Source: Ottelia alismoides (Eukaryota; Streptophyta; Magnoliopsida; Alismatales; Hydrocharitaceae). Taken from it: a stretch of DNA of 64,000 nt. The stretch is from contig JAZKJV010011400.1 in assembly GCA_037367405.1 (NCBI GenBank), positions 248,001 through 312,000 of the forward strand, read 5' to 3'. The notes beneath the pieces are model-generated. The model was not told the DNA's origin. It saw only the letters and a list, made by a program, of their open reading frames with translations, and did no database searches. The translations under genes and the position numbers were made by a program. This document shows, one piece after another, positions 17,679 through 25,309 of the stretch; positions within the stretch are counted from its first letter, which is position 1; each line of letters starts with the position of its first letter.

Positions 17679-17968
17679 GGGTTTGCCTAACCGGTTAATT
17701 CCCGGCGCCATACCGCCAAGAGCATGTCCATTGCATGAACCTGAGCATGATGAACCCGCCAACTCACTAACCATCATAGCACCCGCCACCATGCATTGCA
17801 TCCATGATTCGGTTTAACGAAGCGCTCACTACTTGCATGGCCATCAATCAGCCAACATGCTTGCAAGTCAAAGAGCATGGTCGCGCTGGTTGCCCTAATC
17901 GAGCATGTCCATTGCATTGCCCGCACCTGGTCGAGCATGTCAGTCATTCAGCCTGCAAGGCAAGCCAC
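17679..17968 (-). repeat. ORF-less repeated cassette body, copy g
   Basis: The shortest copy, about 290 bp. The block of 'CGCGCTGGT' units is reduced to one or two, while the outer thirds remain conserved. Confidence 0.88.
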
Positions 17969-18058
17969 GCGAACGATCGAAATCACGCAGCCGCCGCGCA
18001 CGATTGACCATTGAGTAGGCACGCTTTCGGCGGCTTGCGTGCATTTCCTGGTTCGTCG
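17969..18058 (-). repeat. attC site 22
   Basis: Left core gcgAACgat, right core ctgGTTcgtc. Arms cgaaatcacgcagccgccg and cggcggcttgcgtgcatttc pair. Confidence 0.87.
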
Positions 18059-18126
18059 ATTTTACTTGGCAACACCGTTTCGAGTAAACTGTACATGGTG
18101 ATGTCGTGTATCTCGGAGGACTAAGG

Positions 18127-18336
18127 GTGAGTCAGCAATTTGGGATTCCTGGTATTGTTCGTAACGGCGTGGTCGTACCGCAGTCTGGTGAGCCATTGCC
18201 GGAGGGAATGCACGTAGAGATCCGCTTGGAGCCCGGCAAGGTGCCAGCCTCACTCCAAGCAGAGATGGAAGCATGGGAGGCGGCGAGCGACGAGTCCTGG
18301 AAATGGATTGACGATCTGGAGTCGCGAGAGAAATGA
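18127..18336 (+). CDS. Antitoxin of a MazF/PemK-type module (cassette gene)
   Basis: A strong ribosome site (CGGAGGA, 18114-18120) precedes GTG 18127 and decides the start, giving 69 residues. The N-terminal half (GIPGIVRNGVVVPQSGEPLPEGMHVEIRL) looks like a small AbrB-like or DUF104-like beta domain. The C-terminal half is acidic and helical, as in antitoxins that wrap a partner toxin. It overlaps the toxin start by 4 bp. It is on the plus strand, against the array direction, so it must have its own promoter. Confidence 0.7.
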   Translation: MSQQFGIPGIVRNGVVVPQSGEPLPEGMHVEIRLEPGKVPASLQAEMEAWEAASDESWKWIDDLESREK

Positions 18337-18668
18337 TTGGCGATATACATTGGGTGGAGTTGCCCGATGCTGGCGGTCGCGAACAGGCTGGCCGTAGGCC
18401 AGCCATCATAATGCAAGACGACGCATTCGCTGGCAATTTGCCAACAACGATAGTCATCCCCTTAAGCAGTGCAATGGCCGCTCTCCGATTTCCTGGTACC
18501 GCATCAGTAAAGGCCACACAGAGCTCAGGATTGCGCACGGATTCCGTTGCTCTTGTATTTCAGATTCGGGCCATCGATCGCAGTCGAGTCAAAGACTCCA
18601 TTGGTTCAGTATCCGAACAAGAACTAGTCGAAATAAAACTGGAAATTGCCAAGCTGCTGGGGCTCTAG
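18333..18668 (+). CDS. MazF/PemK-family toxin (endoribonuclease)
   Basis: The 111-residue protein has the PemK/MazF fold signature: an early W in GDIHWVEL, an RPAIIMQDD strand, TTIVIPLSS, and a C-terminal helix (SVSEQELVEIKLEIAKLL). Members cleave RNA and are neutralised by the cognate upstream antitoxin, with which it overlaps by ATGA. It looks intact. Such modules are common stabilising cargo of chromosomal integrons. Confidence 0.88.
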   Translation: MIGDIHWVELPDAGGREQAGRRPAIIMQDDAFAGNLPTTIVIPLSSAMAALRFPGTASVKATQSSGLRTDSVALVFQIRAIDRSRVKDSIGSVSEQELVEIKLEIAKLLGL

Positions 18669-18676
18669 CTGCATCG

Positions 18677-18768
18677 ACGAACGCCCATGTTGACCGAGCC
18701 CCCGCCAACACGGTCTCTAAAGTTCGAAACGGACCAACGGGGGCTTCGGTCCAACAATTTGTTCGTGC
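18677..18768 (-). repeat. attC site 23
   Basis: Left core acgAACgcc, right core tttGTTcgtg. Arms catgttgaccgagcccccg and cgggggcttcggtccaaca pair. It is close to site 13 although the neighbouring genes are unrelated. Confidence 0.9.
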
Positions 18769-18772
18769 TTTT

Positions 18773-19261
18773 TTAGCGTTCGATATGAGAGCGGAGTTCT
18801 TCCTCGTGCCGCTCGACGTAGCCGTTGAGTTTGATCCAAAAATCATCAAAGTCGATAGTGTCGTGTATAGACCCGATCATCTCGGCGGCGTCATCCCATT
18901 TGTCACCATGCAATGCATGGAATGACGTCACAGTGAATTCCGAAAGCGACGAACGAGCCTCTTGAATTGCATCGTAAGTCATCCCCGATTGTTTGGCAAT
19001 CTCTTGTATTTGGGCAAGGCAAGTCGCATGTGAATCACAGCCGATCAATTTGAGAGCCGTTATGGTTTCAGGGAGGCGAGAACCAGTGGAATTGCCCAAC
19101 AAAGTGACGATGCCGCTCATAGAGCATTCGGTTTCGTAATCAATTAAGAGCATTACCACTGCAAGTGGATTGTTTGGATCACGAATTGCGGCAGTATCGC
19201 GAAAGCCTGAAAGTGGTTCTGCGTAAATCGCGATTGAGAGATCGGAAAGTAAATTGGACAT
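18773..19261 (-). CDS. DMP19/DUF4375-like protein (cassette gene)
   Basis: The 162-residue acidic protein has the helical pattern of DMP19-type proteins: MLLIDYETECSMSGIVTLL, then ETITALKLIGCDSHA, then a long acidic C-terminal helix region. In Neisseria DMP19 is a DNA mimic; most homologues are uncharacterised, so no function is claimed here. ATG 19261 is the start. It ends 5 bp from attC site 23. Confidence 0.65.
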   Translation of the reverse strand: MSNLLSDLSIAIYAEPLSGFRDTAAIRDPNNPLAVVMLLIDYETECSMSGIVTLLGNSTGSRLPETITALKLIGCDSHATCLAQIQEIAKQSGMTYDAIQEARSSLSEFTVTSFHALHGDKWDDAAEMIGSIHDTIDFDDFWIKLNGYVERHEEELRSHIER

Positions 19262-19276
19262 CTCGCCTCTCTATGC

Positions 19277-19366
19277 ACGAACGCCACGCGTCACCTCGCG
19301 GCGGGAGTTGACGCACTATTGCCAGAAAGCACCGTCCGCCGCTGAGGTGCACGCGATTGTTCGTGT
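19277..19366 (-). repeat. attC site 24
   Basis: Left core acgAACgcc, right core attGTTcgtg. Arms acgcgtcacctcgcggcgg and ccgccgctgaggtgcacgcg pair. It is nearly the same as site 28. Confidence 0.9.
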
Positions 19367-19380
19367 TTCCGTTCATTGGT

Positions 19381-19701
19381 TTAAGCCGTGGGCCTTGGTC
19401 GACCCCGCGAAAATCTATACGCGAGAAACGTCCCGAGAGCACAGCAGATCAATAGTGTACCGACAACAGCGCGACCCGTGAGAGCGTGTAATTGCCCCGT
19501 ATATCCGCCCGGCAGTTTCAATAGCCAAATGGTTTCGGTTGAGTAAGGAGTATAGTTCGTCCATGATTCTGCGCAAGAGTAGAGGGTGATCGCCCCTACA
19601 AATGAAGACGTTGCCAAAGCAAGTAACGCCGCGATGCCCAATCTACTGGGTCGACCGCGTGGTACTTCTTCGGTTGAATGGTACGGATTGTCGGTGCTCA
19701 A
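19381..19701 (-). CDS. Small membrane protein with N-terminal NPYHS motif (cassette gene)
   Basis: The 106-residue protein begins, from a TTG, MSTDNPYHSTEE, an NPY-box N-terminus. Hydrophobic segments lie at about residues 22-42 and 73-95, with an extracytoplasmic loop rich in Thr/Tyr between them. AGAAG upstream of the TTG may serve as ribosome site. Function unknown. Confidence 0.65.
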   Translation of the reverse strand: MSTDNPYHSTEEVPRGRPSRLGIAALLALATSSFVGAITLYSCAESWTNYTPYSTETIWLLKLPGGYTGQLHALTGRAVVGTLLICCALGTFLAYRFSRGRPRPTA

Positions 19702-19728
19702 TCGGCTTCTTCAGTCGGCAGCAAATAC

Positions 19729-19820
19729 ACGAACGACGAGCGTAACCCAGCCCGAAGGGATTGGGATTACTGTACTAACCAAGGACTCTTGAGGGCTTGG
19801 GTTCACGCCATTGTTCGCAT
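19729..19820 (-). repeat. attC site 25 (gagcgtaaccc type)
   Basis: Left core acgAACgac, right core attGTTcgca; body as in site 14. Confidence 0.92.
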
Positions 19821-20195
19821 GGTTTGCCTAACCGACTGATGCCAGGCAGCCATACCGCCAAGAGCATGTCCATTGCATGAACCTGAGCATGACGAACCCG
19901 CCAACTCGCTAACCATCATAGCACCCGCCGTGTCGCGTTGCATCCATGATCCAACTTACCGAAGCGCTCACTTCTTGCCTGGCCAACAATCAGCCAACAT
20001 GCTTGCAATTCAAAGAGCATGGTCGCGCTGGGCGCCCTGGTCCAGTACGTCATTGCATGGTCGCGCTGGTCGCCATGGCCGCGCTGGTTGAGCATGTCAT
20101 TGCATGGCCCGCGCTGGTTGCCCTGGTAGAGTATGTCCTTTGCATGCCTCGCGCTGGTCGAGCACGTCTGTCATTCAGCCTGCGAGGCAAGCCGT
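19821..20195 (-). repeat. ORF-less repeated cassette body, copy h
   Basis: Reads identically to copies b and e. It is followed directly by a further, shorter copy. Confidence 0.9.
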
Positions 20196-20288
20196 GCGAA
20201 CGCTAAGCGTAACCCAGCCCGAAGGGATTCGGGATTACTGTACTAACCAAGGACTCTTGAGGGCTTGGGTTCACGCCATTGTTCGCAT
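20196..20288 (-). repeat. attC site 26 (gagcgtaaccc type)
   Basis: Left core gcgAACgct, right core attGTTcgca. One extra base occurs in the loop (gattcggg). Confidence 0.9.
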
Positions 20289-20653
20289 TGCTTGCCTAAC
20301 CGGTTGATTCCAGGCGGCCATACCGCCAAGGGTATGTCCATTGCATGAACCTGAGCATGATGAACCCGCCATCTCGCTAACCATCATAGCACCCTCCACC
20401 ATGCATTGCATCCATGATCCTGTTTAACGAAGCGCTCACTACTTGCCTGGCCATCATTCAGCCAACATGCTTGCCAGTCAAAGAGCATGGTCGCGCTGGT
20501 CCAGTACGTCATGCATGGTCGCGCTGGTCGCCATGGCCGCGCTGGTTGAGCATGTCATTGCATGGCCCTCGCTGGTTGCTCTGGTAGAGCATGTCCTTTG
20601 CATGCCTCGCGCTGGTCGAGCACGTCAGCCATTCAGCCTGCGAGGCAAGCCGT
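20289..20653 (-). repeat. ORF-less repeated cassette body, copy i
   Basis: A copy with an internal deletion in the first tandem unit and several point differences from copy h. Confidence 0.88.
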
Positions 20654-20743
20654 GCGAACGCTAGGGATCACGAAGTCGCCGGGTTGGATTGCCCATGGCC
20701 ATCGGACGCGTTCGGCGACTTTCGTGCATCCCATGGTTCGTCA
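20654..20743 (-). repeat. attC site 27
   Basis: Left core gcgAACgct, right core atgGTTcgtc. Arms gggatcacgaagtcgccg and cggcgactttcgtgcatccc pair. Confidence 0.88.
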
Positions 20744-20744
20744 G

Positions 20745-20930
20745 TTATGGTTCTGGGATTCCCAGGTCACGACAGATTTTACGGACCAAGAAATCATTGA
20801 TCTCACGGTGGCGCGGCACCGCACTAGTCTGGTTGTTGGCGGGATTTACATAGAGACTGTGCTTGGCGCCTTCGCGCAGGAACTCGCATCCGTTTGCTGC
20901 AAGGTGCCGCTCAAGATCTCGACGCTTCAT
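20745..20930 (-). CDS. hicA: HicA-family toxin (mRNA interferase)
   Basis: The 61-residue protein shows the HicA dsRBD-like fold with the catalytic-type His (GAKHSLYVNP) and a basic tail (RKICRDLG). HicA cleaves mRNA and is held inactive by HicB. The start overlaps the hicB stop by 4 bp and the stop lies 2 bp from attC site 27. It appears intact. Confidence 0.88.
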   Translation of the reverse strand: MKRRDLERHLAANGCEFLREGAKHSLYVNPANNQTSAVPRHREINDFLVRKICRDLGIPEP

Positions 20931-21145
20931 GATGATGTCAAGTCAAACGGTTCTCTCGAAACAGTTTTTCCAGCAATGGCTTTGGCAGCCAGTTCGCGGT
21001 TCGCATCGAGTACCATCTGTACCGCCTCACGCAAGTTTTCTCGAGCCTCCTCAAGCGTTTCGCCTTGCGTATTGGCACCAGGCAATTCTTCAACGAAACC
21101 AACGTACCCTTCAGGTACCGCCATAAAAACCGCAGTAAGCTTCAT
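20927..21145 (-). CDS. hicB: HicB-family antitoxin
   Basis: The 72-residue protein from ATG 21145 (MKLTAVF) has the HicB partial RNase-H-like fold: a central GYVGFVEELPGANTQGETLEEARENL motif is the family hallmark. No C-terminal DNA-binding domain is obvious, as in short HicB forms. It precedes and overlaps hicA. A longer frame to 21166 is rejected because AGGAGAGC upstream fits ATG 21145. Confidence 0.88.
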   Translation of the reverse strand: MKLTAVFMAVPEGYVGFVEELPGANTQGETLEEARENLREAVQMVLDANRELAAKAIAGKTVSREPFDLTSS

Positions 21146-21218
21146 AAATGCTCTCCTTGTCAGCATTCTAGCCGGTTAGGCTATCGGGAGCAAAGCCGCA
21201 GTTTAAAACCGTCGGTTT

Positions 21219-21416
21219 TCAGAGATTTGTCACGTACCATAACGTGGTAGTGGCCACAACAGCCATACACAACACGGCCCGAGCAAGTAGCAGCGAAGTT
21301 TGCCATGTTGTAAGACCGCCACCGCCCGAGTACCAGCCAACGAAAAGCTCGCCTAAATCCATCAACGCCGCAAGCAACGCGGTGATCAGAAGTAATGCAG
21401 ACAGAAGGAAATGCAT
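21219..21416 (-). CDS. Small membrane protein sharing a cassette with hicBA
   Basis: The 65-residue protein has two hydrophobic helices (residues 3-28 and 42-62) separated by a Gly-rich turn (GWYSGGGGL). No attC lies between it and hicB, so one cassette appears to carry three genes. Function unknown. Confidence 0.55.
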   Translation of the reverse strand: MHFLLSALLLITALLAALMDLGELFVGWYSGGGGLTTWQTSLLLARAVLCMAVVATTTLWYVTNL

Positions 21417-21452
21417 CAGATGATGTCAGTGCCAGTACTGAGATTTGAATTG

Positions 21453-21542
21453 ACGAACGCTTCGCGTCACCTCGCGGCGGGAGTTGACGCACCATTGCCA
21501 CAAAGCACCGTCCGCCGCTGAGGTGCACGCGATTGTTATCCG
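21453..21542 (-). repeat. attC site 28
   Basis: Left core acgAACgct, right core attGTTatcc. Arms cgcgtcacctcgcggcgg and ccgccgctgaggtgcacgcg pair. Confidence 0.9.
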
Positions 21543-22459
21543 CCGTTCTTGCCCGCAGCTGGTTCGGCAGCGGTAATTCGGCCAACGTAGAGCGTTCCGT
21601 TGTAACCCGATTCGGCATTTTCAAACATCTTGACGAATGGTATTGGCCCCTGATCTTTTCCACCAAATTTTGTGGGCCCTGAGCCTCGTTCAGTCATGAC
21701 CCACGCTTGGCCACTAGCGTAGTCGGCATCAAGACTGACCACGTTCTTAACCTTTTGGGAGATGTACCATCCCATGGGAATATAGTTGGGATCCCAAGCT
21801 GTGCCTTTGATCACGCGAGTATGAACATTGCCTGCGTAGGCTATGATGAGCGCTTCGGCAGCCCCTTCCCTTGCTTTAAGTACGGCTTTGGCCATTTCAT
21901 GATCACGCTTGCTCGCAAGCTCTTCAAGTTGTCGAAGCTTCTCTGGGGATAACGCGGCGATGTCAGTCTCCGGAACATTCCAGTTAGAGTCCATTGCGAT
22001 TATCTGAATTTCTTTCCCTTCGGAACGAAGGCGGCGCATCAGTTCAAGCAGAGCGAACATTCCGACGCTCGCGCGACCATCCTGATTGGTCCAGTGCGGT
22101 TGTTTTAAAAGTGCCCTCTTCGCTTCGGTACCACCGTCGCTACTTAGAAATCGATCTAGCGACGCTTGCTCAGACGATGAAACTTCGATGCAAAGAATGG
22201 TCTCAGTGTCTTCCACAACCGCCTGTCGCACTAGTGTGGCGACAAGAATGGGCGTCTCCCAGGTACCATGTACCTCACCGATCAAGAGCGTTGCCCCAGG
22301 CACAAGTATCGAGTCAGTTCCGTGAATCTTCTTGTCGCTGAGATACTGAATGGGCCTATCAACCGTGAGCGTCGTTTGAGCGCGAGATTGTGAACTACTG
22401 ACTAACCAAATGAAGAGAACGCCGCATAGTGCAATTCGATATGCCAAGCTTGTCTGCAT
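21536..22459 (-). CDS. Secreted TraB/ChaN/Ere-superfamily-like protein (cassette gene)
   Basis: The 307-residue protein has an N-terminal signal peptide (hydrophobic core about residues 8-22, SQSRAQ cleavage region). Near residue 60 is LIGEVHGTWETP, matching the first Glu/His motif of the ChaN, TraB/Tiki and erythromycin-esterase fold. ETILCIEVSSSEQ and a later HTRVIKGT also fit the fold. Members bind haem or act as hydrolases, and which applies here is not decidable. The last codons and stop lie in attC site 28. Confidence 0.65.
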   Translation of the reverse strand: MQTSLAYRIALCGVLFIWLVSSSQSRAQTTLTVDRPIQYLSDKKIHGTDSILVPGATLLIGEVHGTWETPILVATLVRQAVVEDTETILCIEVSSSEQASLDRFLSSDGGTEAKRALLKQPHWTNQDGRASVGMFALLELMRRLRSEGKEIQIIAMDSNWNVPETDIAALSPEKLRQLEELASKRDHEMAKAVLKAREGAAEALIIAYAGNVHTRVIKGTAWDPNYIPMGWYISQKVKNVVSLDADYASGQAWVMTERGSGPTKFGGKDQGPIPFVKMFENAESGYNGTLYVGRITAAEPAAGKNGG

Positions 22460-22476
22460 TGGACTGACTCCATTCG

Positions 22477-22568
22477 GATAACGGCAACCATCACCGAGTG
22501 GCCGCCAAAAACGTTTCTAAAGTAAAGCGCGGCCGATCGGCCACTTCGGTGCATGGTTTGGTTATGCC
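22477..22568 (-). repeat. attC site 29
   Basis: Left core gatAACggc, right core ttgGTTatgc. Arms aaccatcaccgagtggccg and cggccacttcggtgcatggtt pair. Confidence 0.9.
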
Positions 22569-23113
22569 CTTATTCGAGCATAGATTTCTAGGTCGGAACT
22601 GGTTGCAAACACGAAAGATTTTCCAGTGTCAGAAAAACCAGCAGCACGAAATCCTGCGACACCATCCTCGGCGATTTTACACGAATGTCCATCGTCATGA
22701 AACAACGATTTGTACGGAGCATTTAGGAACATCGAGTGTTGAGGCCAATCAAGAGAAAGGATATCGAGGCTCCAGCCGTCGTCGGTTGTTGTGGGCAATC
22801 CTCCGCCGTGTAAACCGGCAAGTCGAATTCTCATTTCAGATAATGGCCCAATTCCGATCGAGATCAAGCGAGTCTCATCAAGATCATCCCAGTTTTCGTC
22901 GTAATCACGAGCAACGCGTTCGCCCGAATTGCAATCAAACACGCCACGACCATTGCTGGATAGTACTAACAAGAGATCGGAATCAGGAGCAAATCCGATC
23001 TCCGTTAAGCCGCCCACAGCATGAGTCGCTACGCGCTTCCACGGTGACGGTGGGGCAACCAGCGGCATTCGCAGAAGTTTCTCGCGGAGTCTCCGCTGGT
23101 GTTCGTCAGCCAT
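22562..23113 (-). CDS. Hypothetical, beta-rich (cassette gene)
   Basis: The 183-residue protein starts at ATG 23113 (MADEHQRRLREKL). It contains WD/propeller-like strands: IGFAPDSDLLLVLSSNGRGVFDCNSGERVARDYDE and a terminal FSDTGKSFVFATSSDLEIY. No catalytic motif is visible. The family is unknown, and the repeated beta-hairpin texture suggests a partial propeller or an immunity-like fold. Confidence 0.65.
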   Translation of the reverse strand: MADEHQRRLREKLLRMPLVAPPSPWKRVATHAVGGLTEIGFAPDSDLLLVLSSNGRGVFDCNSGERVARDYDENWDDLDETRLISIGIGPLSEMRIRLAGLHGGGLPTTTDDGWSLDILSLDWPQHSMFLNAPYKSLFHDDGHSCKIAEDGVAGFRAAGFSDTGKSFVFATSSDLEIYARIRA

Positions 23114-23135
23114 GTGTTGCTGGGGCTTCCTAGGG

Positions 23136-23225
23136 CATAACGCCACCGATCACCCAGCGGCGGAGAGTATAGTTTCCATCAAGAGTCGGACGACCCGCCG
23201 CTTGGGTGCATCGGTTTGTTATGTG
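23136..23225 (-). repeat. attC site 30
   Basis: Left core catAACgcc, right core tttGTTatgt. Arms accgatcacccagcggcgg and cccgccgcttgggtgcatcggt pair. Confidence 0.9.
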
Positions 23226-23236
23226 CGTTCTTGGTT

Positions 23237-23764
23237 TTACGGTTTTCGGTAGAGGGAAACAAGCCAAAGTGCTGCGACGGAAAGCATGAACAGTCGCCAT
23301 GACCATCGCCCAATTCGCAATCGGGCACCTCGACGTTTATGCCGGTATTCGATCAGTTGGCCGTATTGGGCGAAGCCAAGTTGTTCCTCGATCTCAACGA
23401 GCAGTCGTTCAAAGTTCAACTGTCGAAGGAGATAGATTTCGCTTTGGACACCAAATAATAGCACAATCAACAATCCCATAAATTTAAGAGCGACGATTTC
23501 CCAGACTTCAAGTTTGGTTGGAGCACCAAAAGTGATTTGAATGATGCCTGCAGTCACAGCGAGAAAAACGGTGAGCAGTGCAAGGTGATGCGTATTGTAG
23601 TGGCGGACGTTTTCGCTCAAGTCAAGGTAATACTGAAGCTTGGAGTCGTCAGTGTCTTTGGGTAAACCTTCGGAAACATCAGGATTTGTGCGGTGATTCA
23701 AAATGGGCGAACCGGCTTTGCGTTTGTCCGGTGGTAGCCGATTGGTAACACGCTTGCGATTCAT
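23237..23764 (-). CDS. Membrane protein (cassette gene)
   Basis: The 175-residue protein has a basic, polar N-terminal 60 residues, then hydrophobic helices at about 61-79, 88-106 and 154-170. A charged segment (FERLLVEIEEQLGFAQYGQLIEYRHKRRG) lies between the last two. Function unknown. ATG 23764 is the start, just inside the cassette. Confidence 0.68.
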   Translation of the reverse strand: MNRKRVTNRLPPDKRKAGSPILNHRTNPDVSEGLPKDTDDSKLQYYLDLSENVRHYNTHHLALLTVFLAVTAGIIQITFGAPTKLEVWEIVALKFMGLLIVLLFGVQSEIYLLRQLNFERLLVEIEEQLGFAQYGQLIEYRHKRRGARLRIGRWSWRLFMLSVAALWLVSLYRKP

Positions 23765-23779
23765 TGAATGGTCAATAGC

Positions 23780-23872
23780 ACATAACGACAGTGTTCAGCG
23801 AGCCCGAGCGATTGACTCAACGCAAGCCAAAACCGCTGATCGAGGGCTTCGTCTGCAACCCATTGTTAGCCA
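23780..23872 (-). repeat. attC site 31
   Basis: Left core catAACgac, right core attGTTagcc, the closest of the set to the classical GTTRRRY core. Arms agtgttcagcgagccc and gggcttcgtctgcaaccc pair with mismatches. Confidence 0.85.
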
Positions 23873-23878
23873 TTCATT

Positions 23879-24637
23879 CTAAGTACATTGGTTCGAAACG
23901 TAGAACGTACCACATTGGTTGCACAGTTGAAAAATCAAGCAAACCATTTCGACACCAGGACCCCACATGACTTGCTCGTGTTTCATCGGAGTTCCAGGAT
24001 GATATGCGACGATCTCCATGCTGCCCGTCCGTCCAAAGTGCTCGCATCGATTGTAAATGCAGCGACTATCGGGAATGCCCTGCATGAGCGGCATATTGGA
24101 TGGGTAGTCCCGAAGATAATCCTCGCGTGATGCTCCGTGCAGATCAACGTCATCCCAATGCCCAAACTCATCCAAGCGTTGTGCAATCAGCGCGAGAGTC
24201 TTTTGCGAAACGTGCCTTAAACCGAAGAAAGCCGAGCACATTAGTGCATCTTCAGGATTGCGCGCATCGTAAGGGCAGCGTCTTAAAGTAATTGATTCTG
24301 CCTGAAAATGAGATGGGTAGCGTGGGTAAGGAAAGTCTGGATTAATGCAAGGCTTCAAAGGAGAAAGAATTTGAATCGTATTGCGGTTCAGTCGGTATGC
24401 CGTTGCACAACCACCAAATTGAAACCCATAGCAGAGGGGAATATGTTTTCTTCGTAGACGCATCATGCAGAGCGGATCTGCAGTATCCAATAACCATACA
24501 AGATGAAGCGGACAATCACCTTCTACCTTGAACCCGTAGTCTTCCAGGCGGCCGCCAAAGAAATGCGAGTACTTCCTCGATCGCCCAACTTTGGCGATGG
24601 AGATAGAATGGCTCTTCCGATCATAGAGTTCCATCAT
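23879..24637 (-). CDS. Hypothetical Cys-rich cassette protein
   Basis: The 252-residue protein from ATG 24637 has clustered cysteines (SRCIYNRCEHFG and CLIFQLCNQCGTFYVSNQC) that could bind zinc, and many Pro/Tyr/His residues. The C-terminal MVCLIFQLCNQCG resembles terminal strands of DUF1963/YwqG-type proteins, but the match is not secure. A soluble cytoplasmic protein is likely. It ends 7 bp from attC site 31. Confidence 0.6.
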   Translation of the reverse strand: MMELYDRKSHSISIAKVGRSRKYSHFFGGRLEDYGFKVEGDCPLHLVWLLDTADPLCMMRLRRKHIPLCYGFQFGGCATAYRLNRNTIQILSPLKPCINPDFPYPRYPSHFQAESITLRRCPYDARNPEDALMCSAFFGLRHVSQKTLALIAQRLDEFGHWDDVDLHGASREDYLRDYPSNMPLMQGIPDSRCIYNRCEHFGRTGSMEIVAYHPGTPMKHEQVMWGPGVEMVCLIFQLCNQCGTFYVSNQCT

Positions 24638-24646
24638 GGCCAATCA

Positions 24647-24736
24647 GCTAACGCTGGCGGTAACCCAGCCGCCGCGTTTGATGTTGATGTAAGTAACGAC
24701 ACTATCGGCGGCTTGGGTTCACCGCTTGGTTATCGG
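24647..24736 (-). repeat. attC site 32
   Basis: Left core gctAACgct, right core ttgGTTatcg. Arms ggcggtaacccagccgccg and cggcggcttgggttcaccgc pair. It differs from site 33 at only a few bases. Confidence 0.93.
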
Positions 24737-24749
24737 GCTTTGGGGGTTG

Positions 24750-25295
24750 TTAGTCCTTGGCAAGGCCATGTGATCTTGGGTTGATGCTACAGCCAGGCAG
24801 TGCCACACGCAATGCTTGCAAACCCGATTCCGATATGGAAGTACCCGTAAGCGAGAGTTCAGTGAGCCCATCAAGTTGTGACAATTCAGGAACAGATTTG
24901 TCCGTGATCCCTGGGCAATCGTCGAGGTGTAGAATCCGCAGATCTTTGTGTACGCGCAAGTAATGCAACCCCGCGTCCGTAAGTTGCGTTTGATATGCGG
25001 TGAGCTTTCGGAGGCGTTGGCAATCAACCAGTTTTCTTAATGACTCATCGCGGATCGGGCAAGTTCCGCCGTTCAGATCAGCCACGACGTAACCGTCATC
25101 TTTTTCGCGAGCCCAACCATCAAGGCCGTTGACACTATCGATCGCTTTTTGATGCGGCGATCTGTACATGGCACGCTGGATTGCGACTATCGATGCAAGC
25201 GCCAAGGCAACAATAGCCATCGCAATGAAAACTGTGCGCAATCCGAATTGGGGCGGCAGAGTAGCAACGTTTGACTTTTCTTCAGTCGTTGGCAT
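24750..25295 (-). CDS. Membrane-anchored LRR protein (cassette gene)
   Basis: The 181-residue protein has a signal-anchor at about residues 18-38 preceded by FGLRT, a box common before the anchor in planctomycete proteins. Leucine-rich repeats follow: LRKLTAYQTQLTDAGLHYL, LRILHLDDCPGITDKSV, LTELSLTGTSISESGLQAL, of the Cys-containing LRR type. The extracytoplasmic domain is probably for protein binding. It is a separate gene from the LRR-like cassette at 8.4-9.0 kb. Confidence 0.8.
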   Translation of the reverse strand: MPTTEEKSNVATLPPQFGLRTVFIAMAIVALALASIVAIQRAMYRSPHQKAIDSVNGLDGWAREKDDGYVVADLNGGTCPIRDESLRKLVDCQRLRKLTAYQTQLTDAGLHYLRVHKDLRILHLDDCPGITDKSVPELSQLDGLTELSLTGTSISESGLQALRVALPGCSINPRSHGLAKD

Positions 25296-25309
25296 CGCGT
25301 TCTTTGCCC

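Noticed and set aside
18773..19261. DNA-mimic function for the DMP19-like cassette gene
   Set aside because: The similarity is by pattern only and most homologues are uncharacterised, so only the family resemblance is stated.
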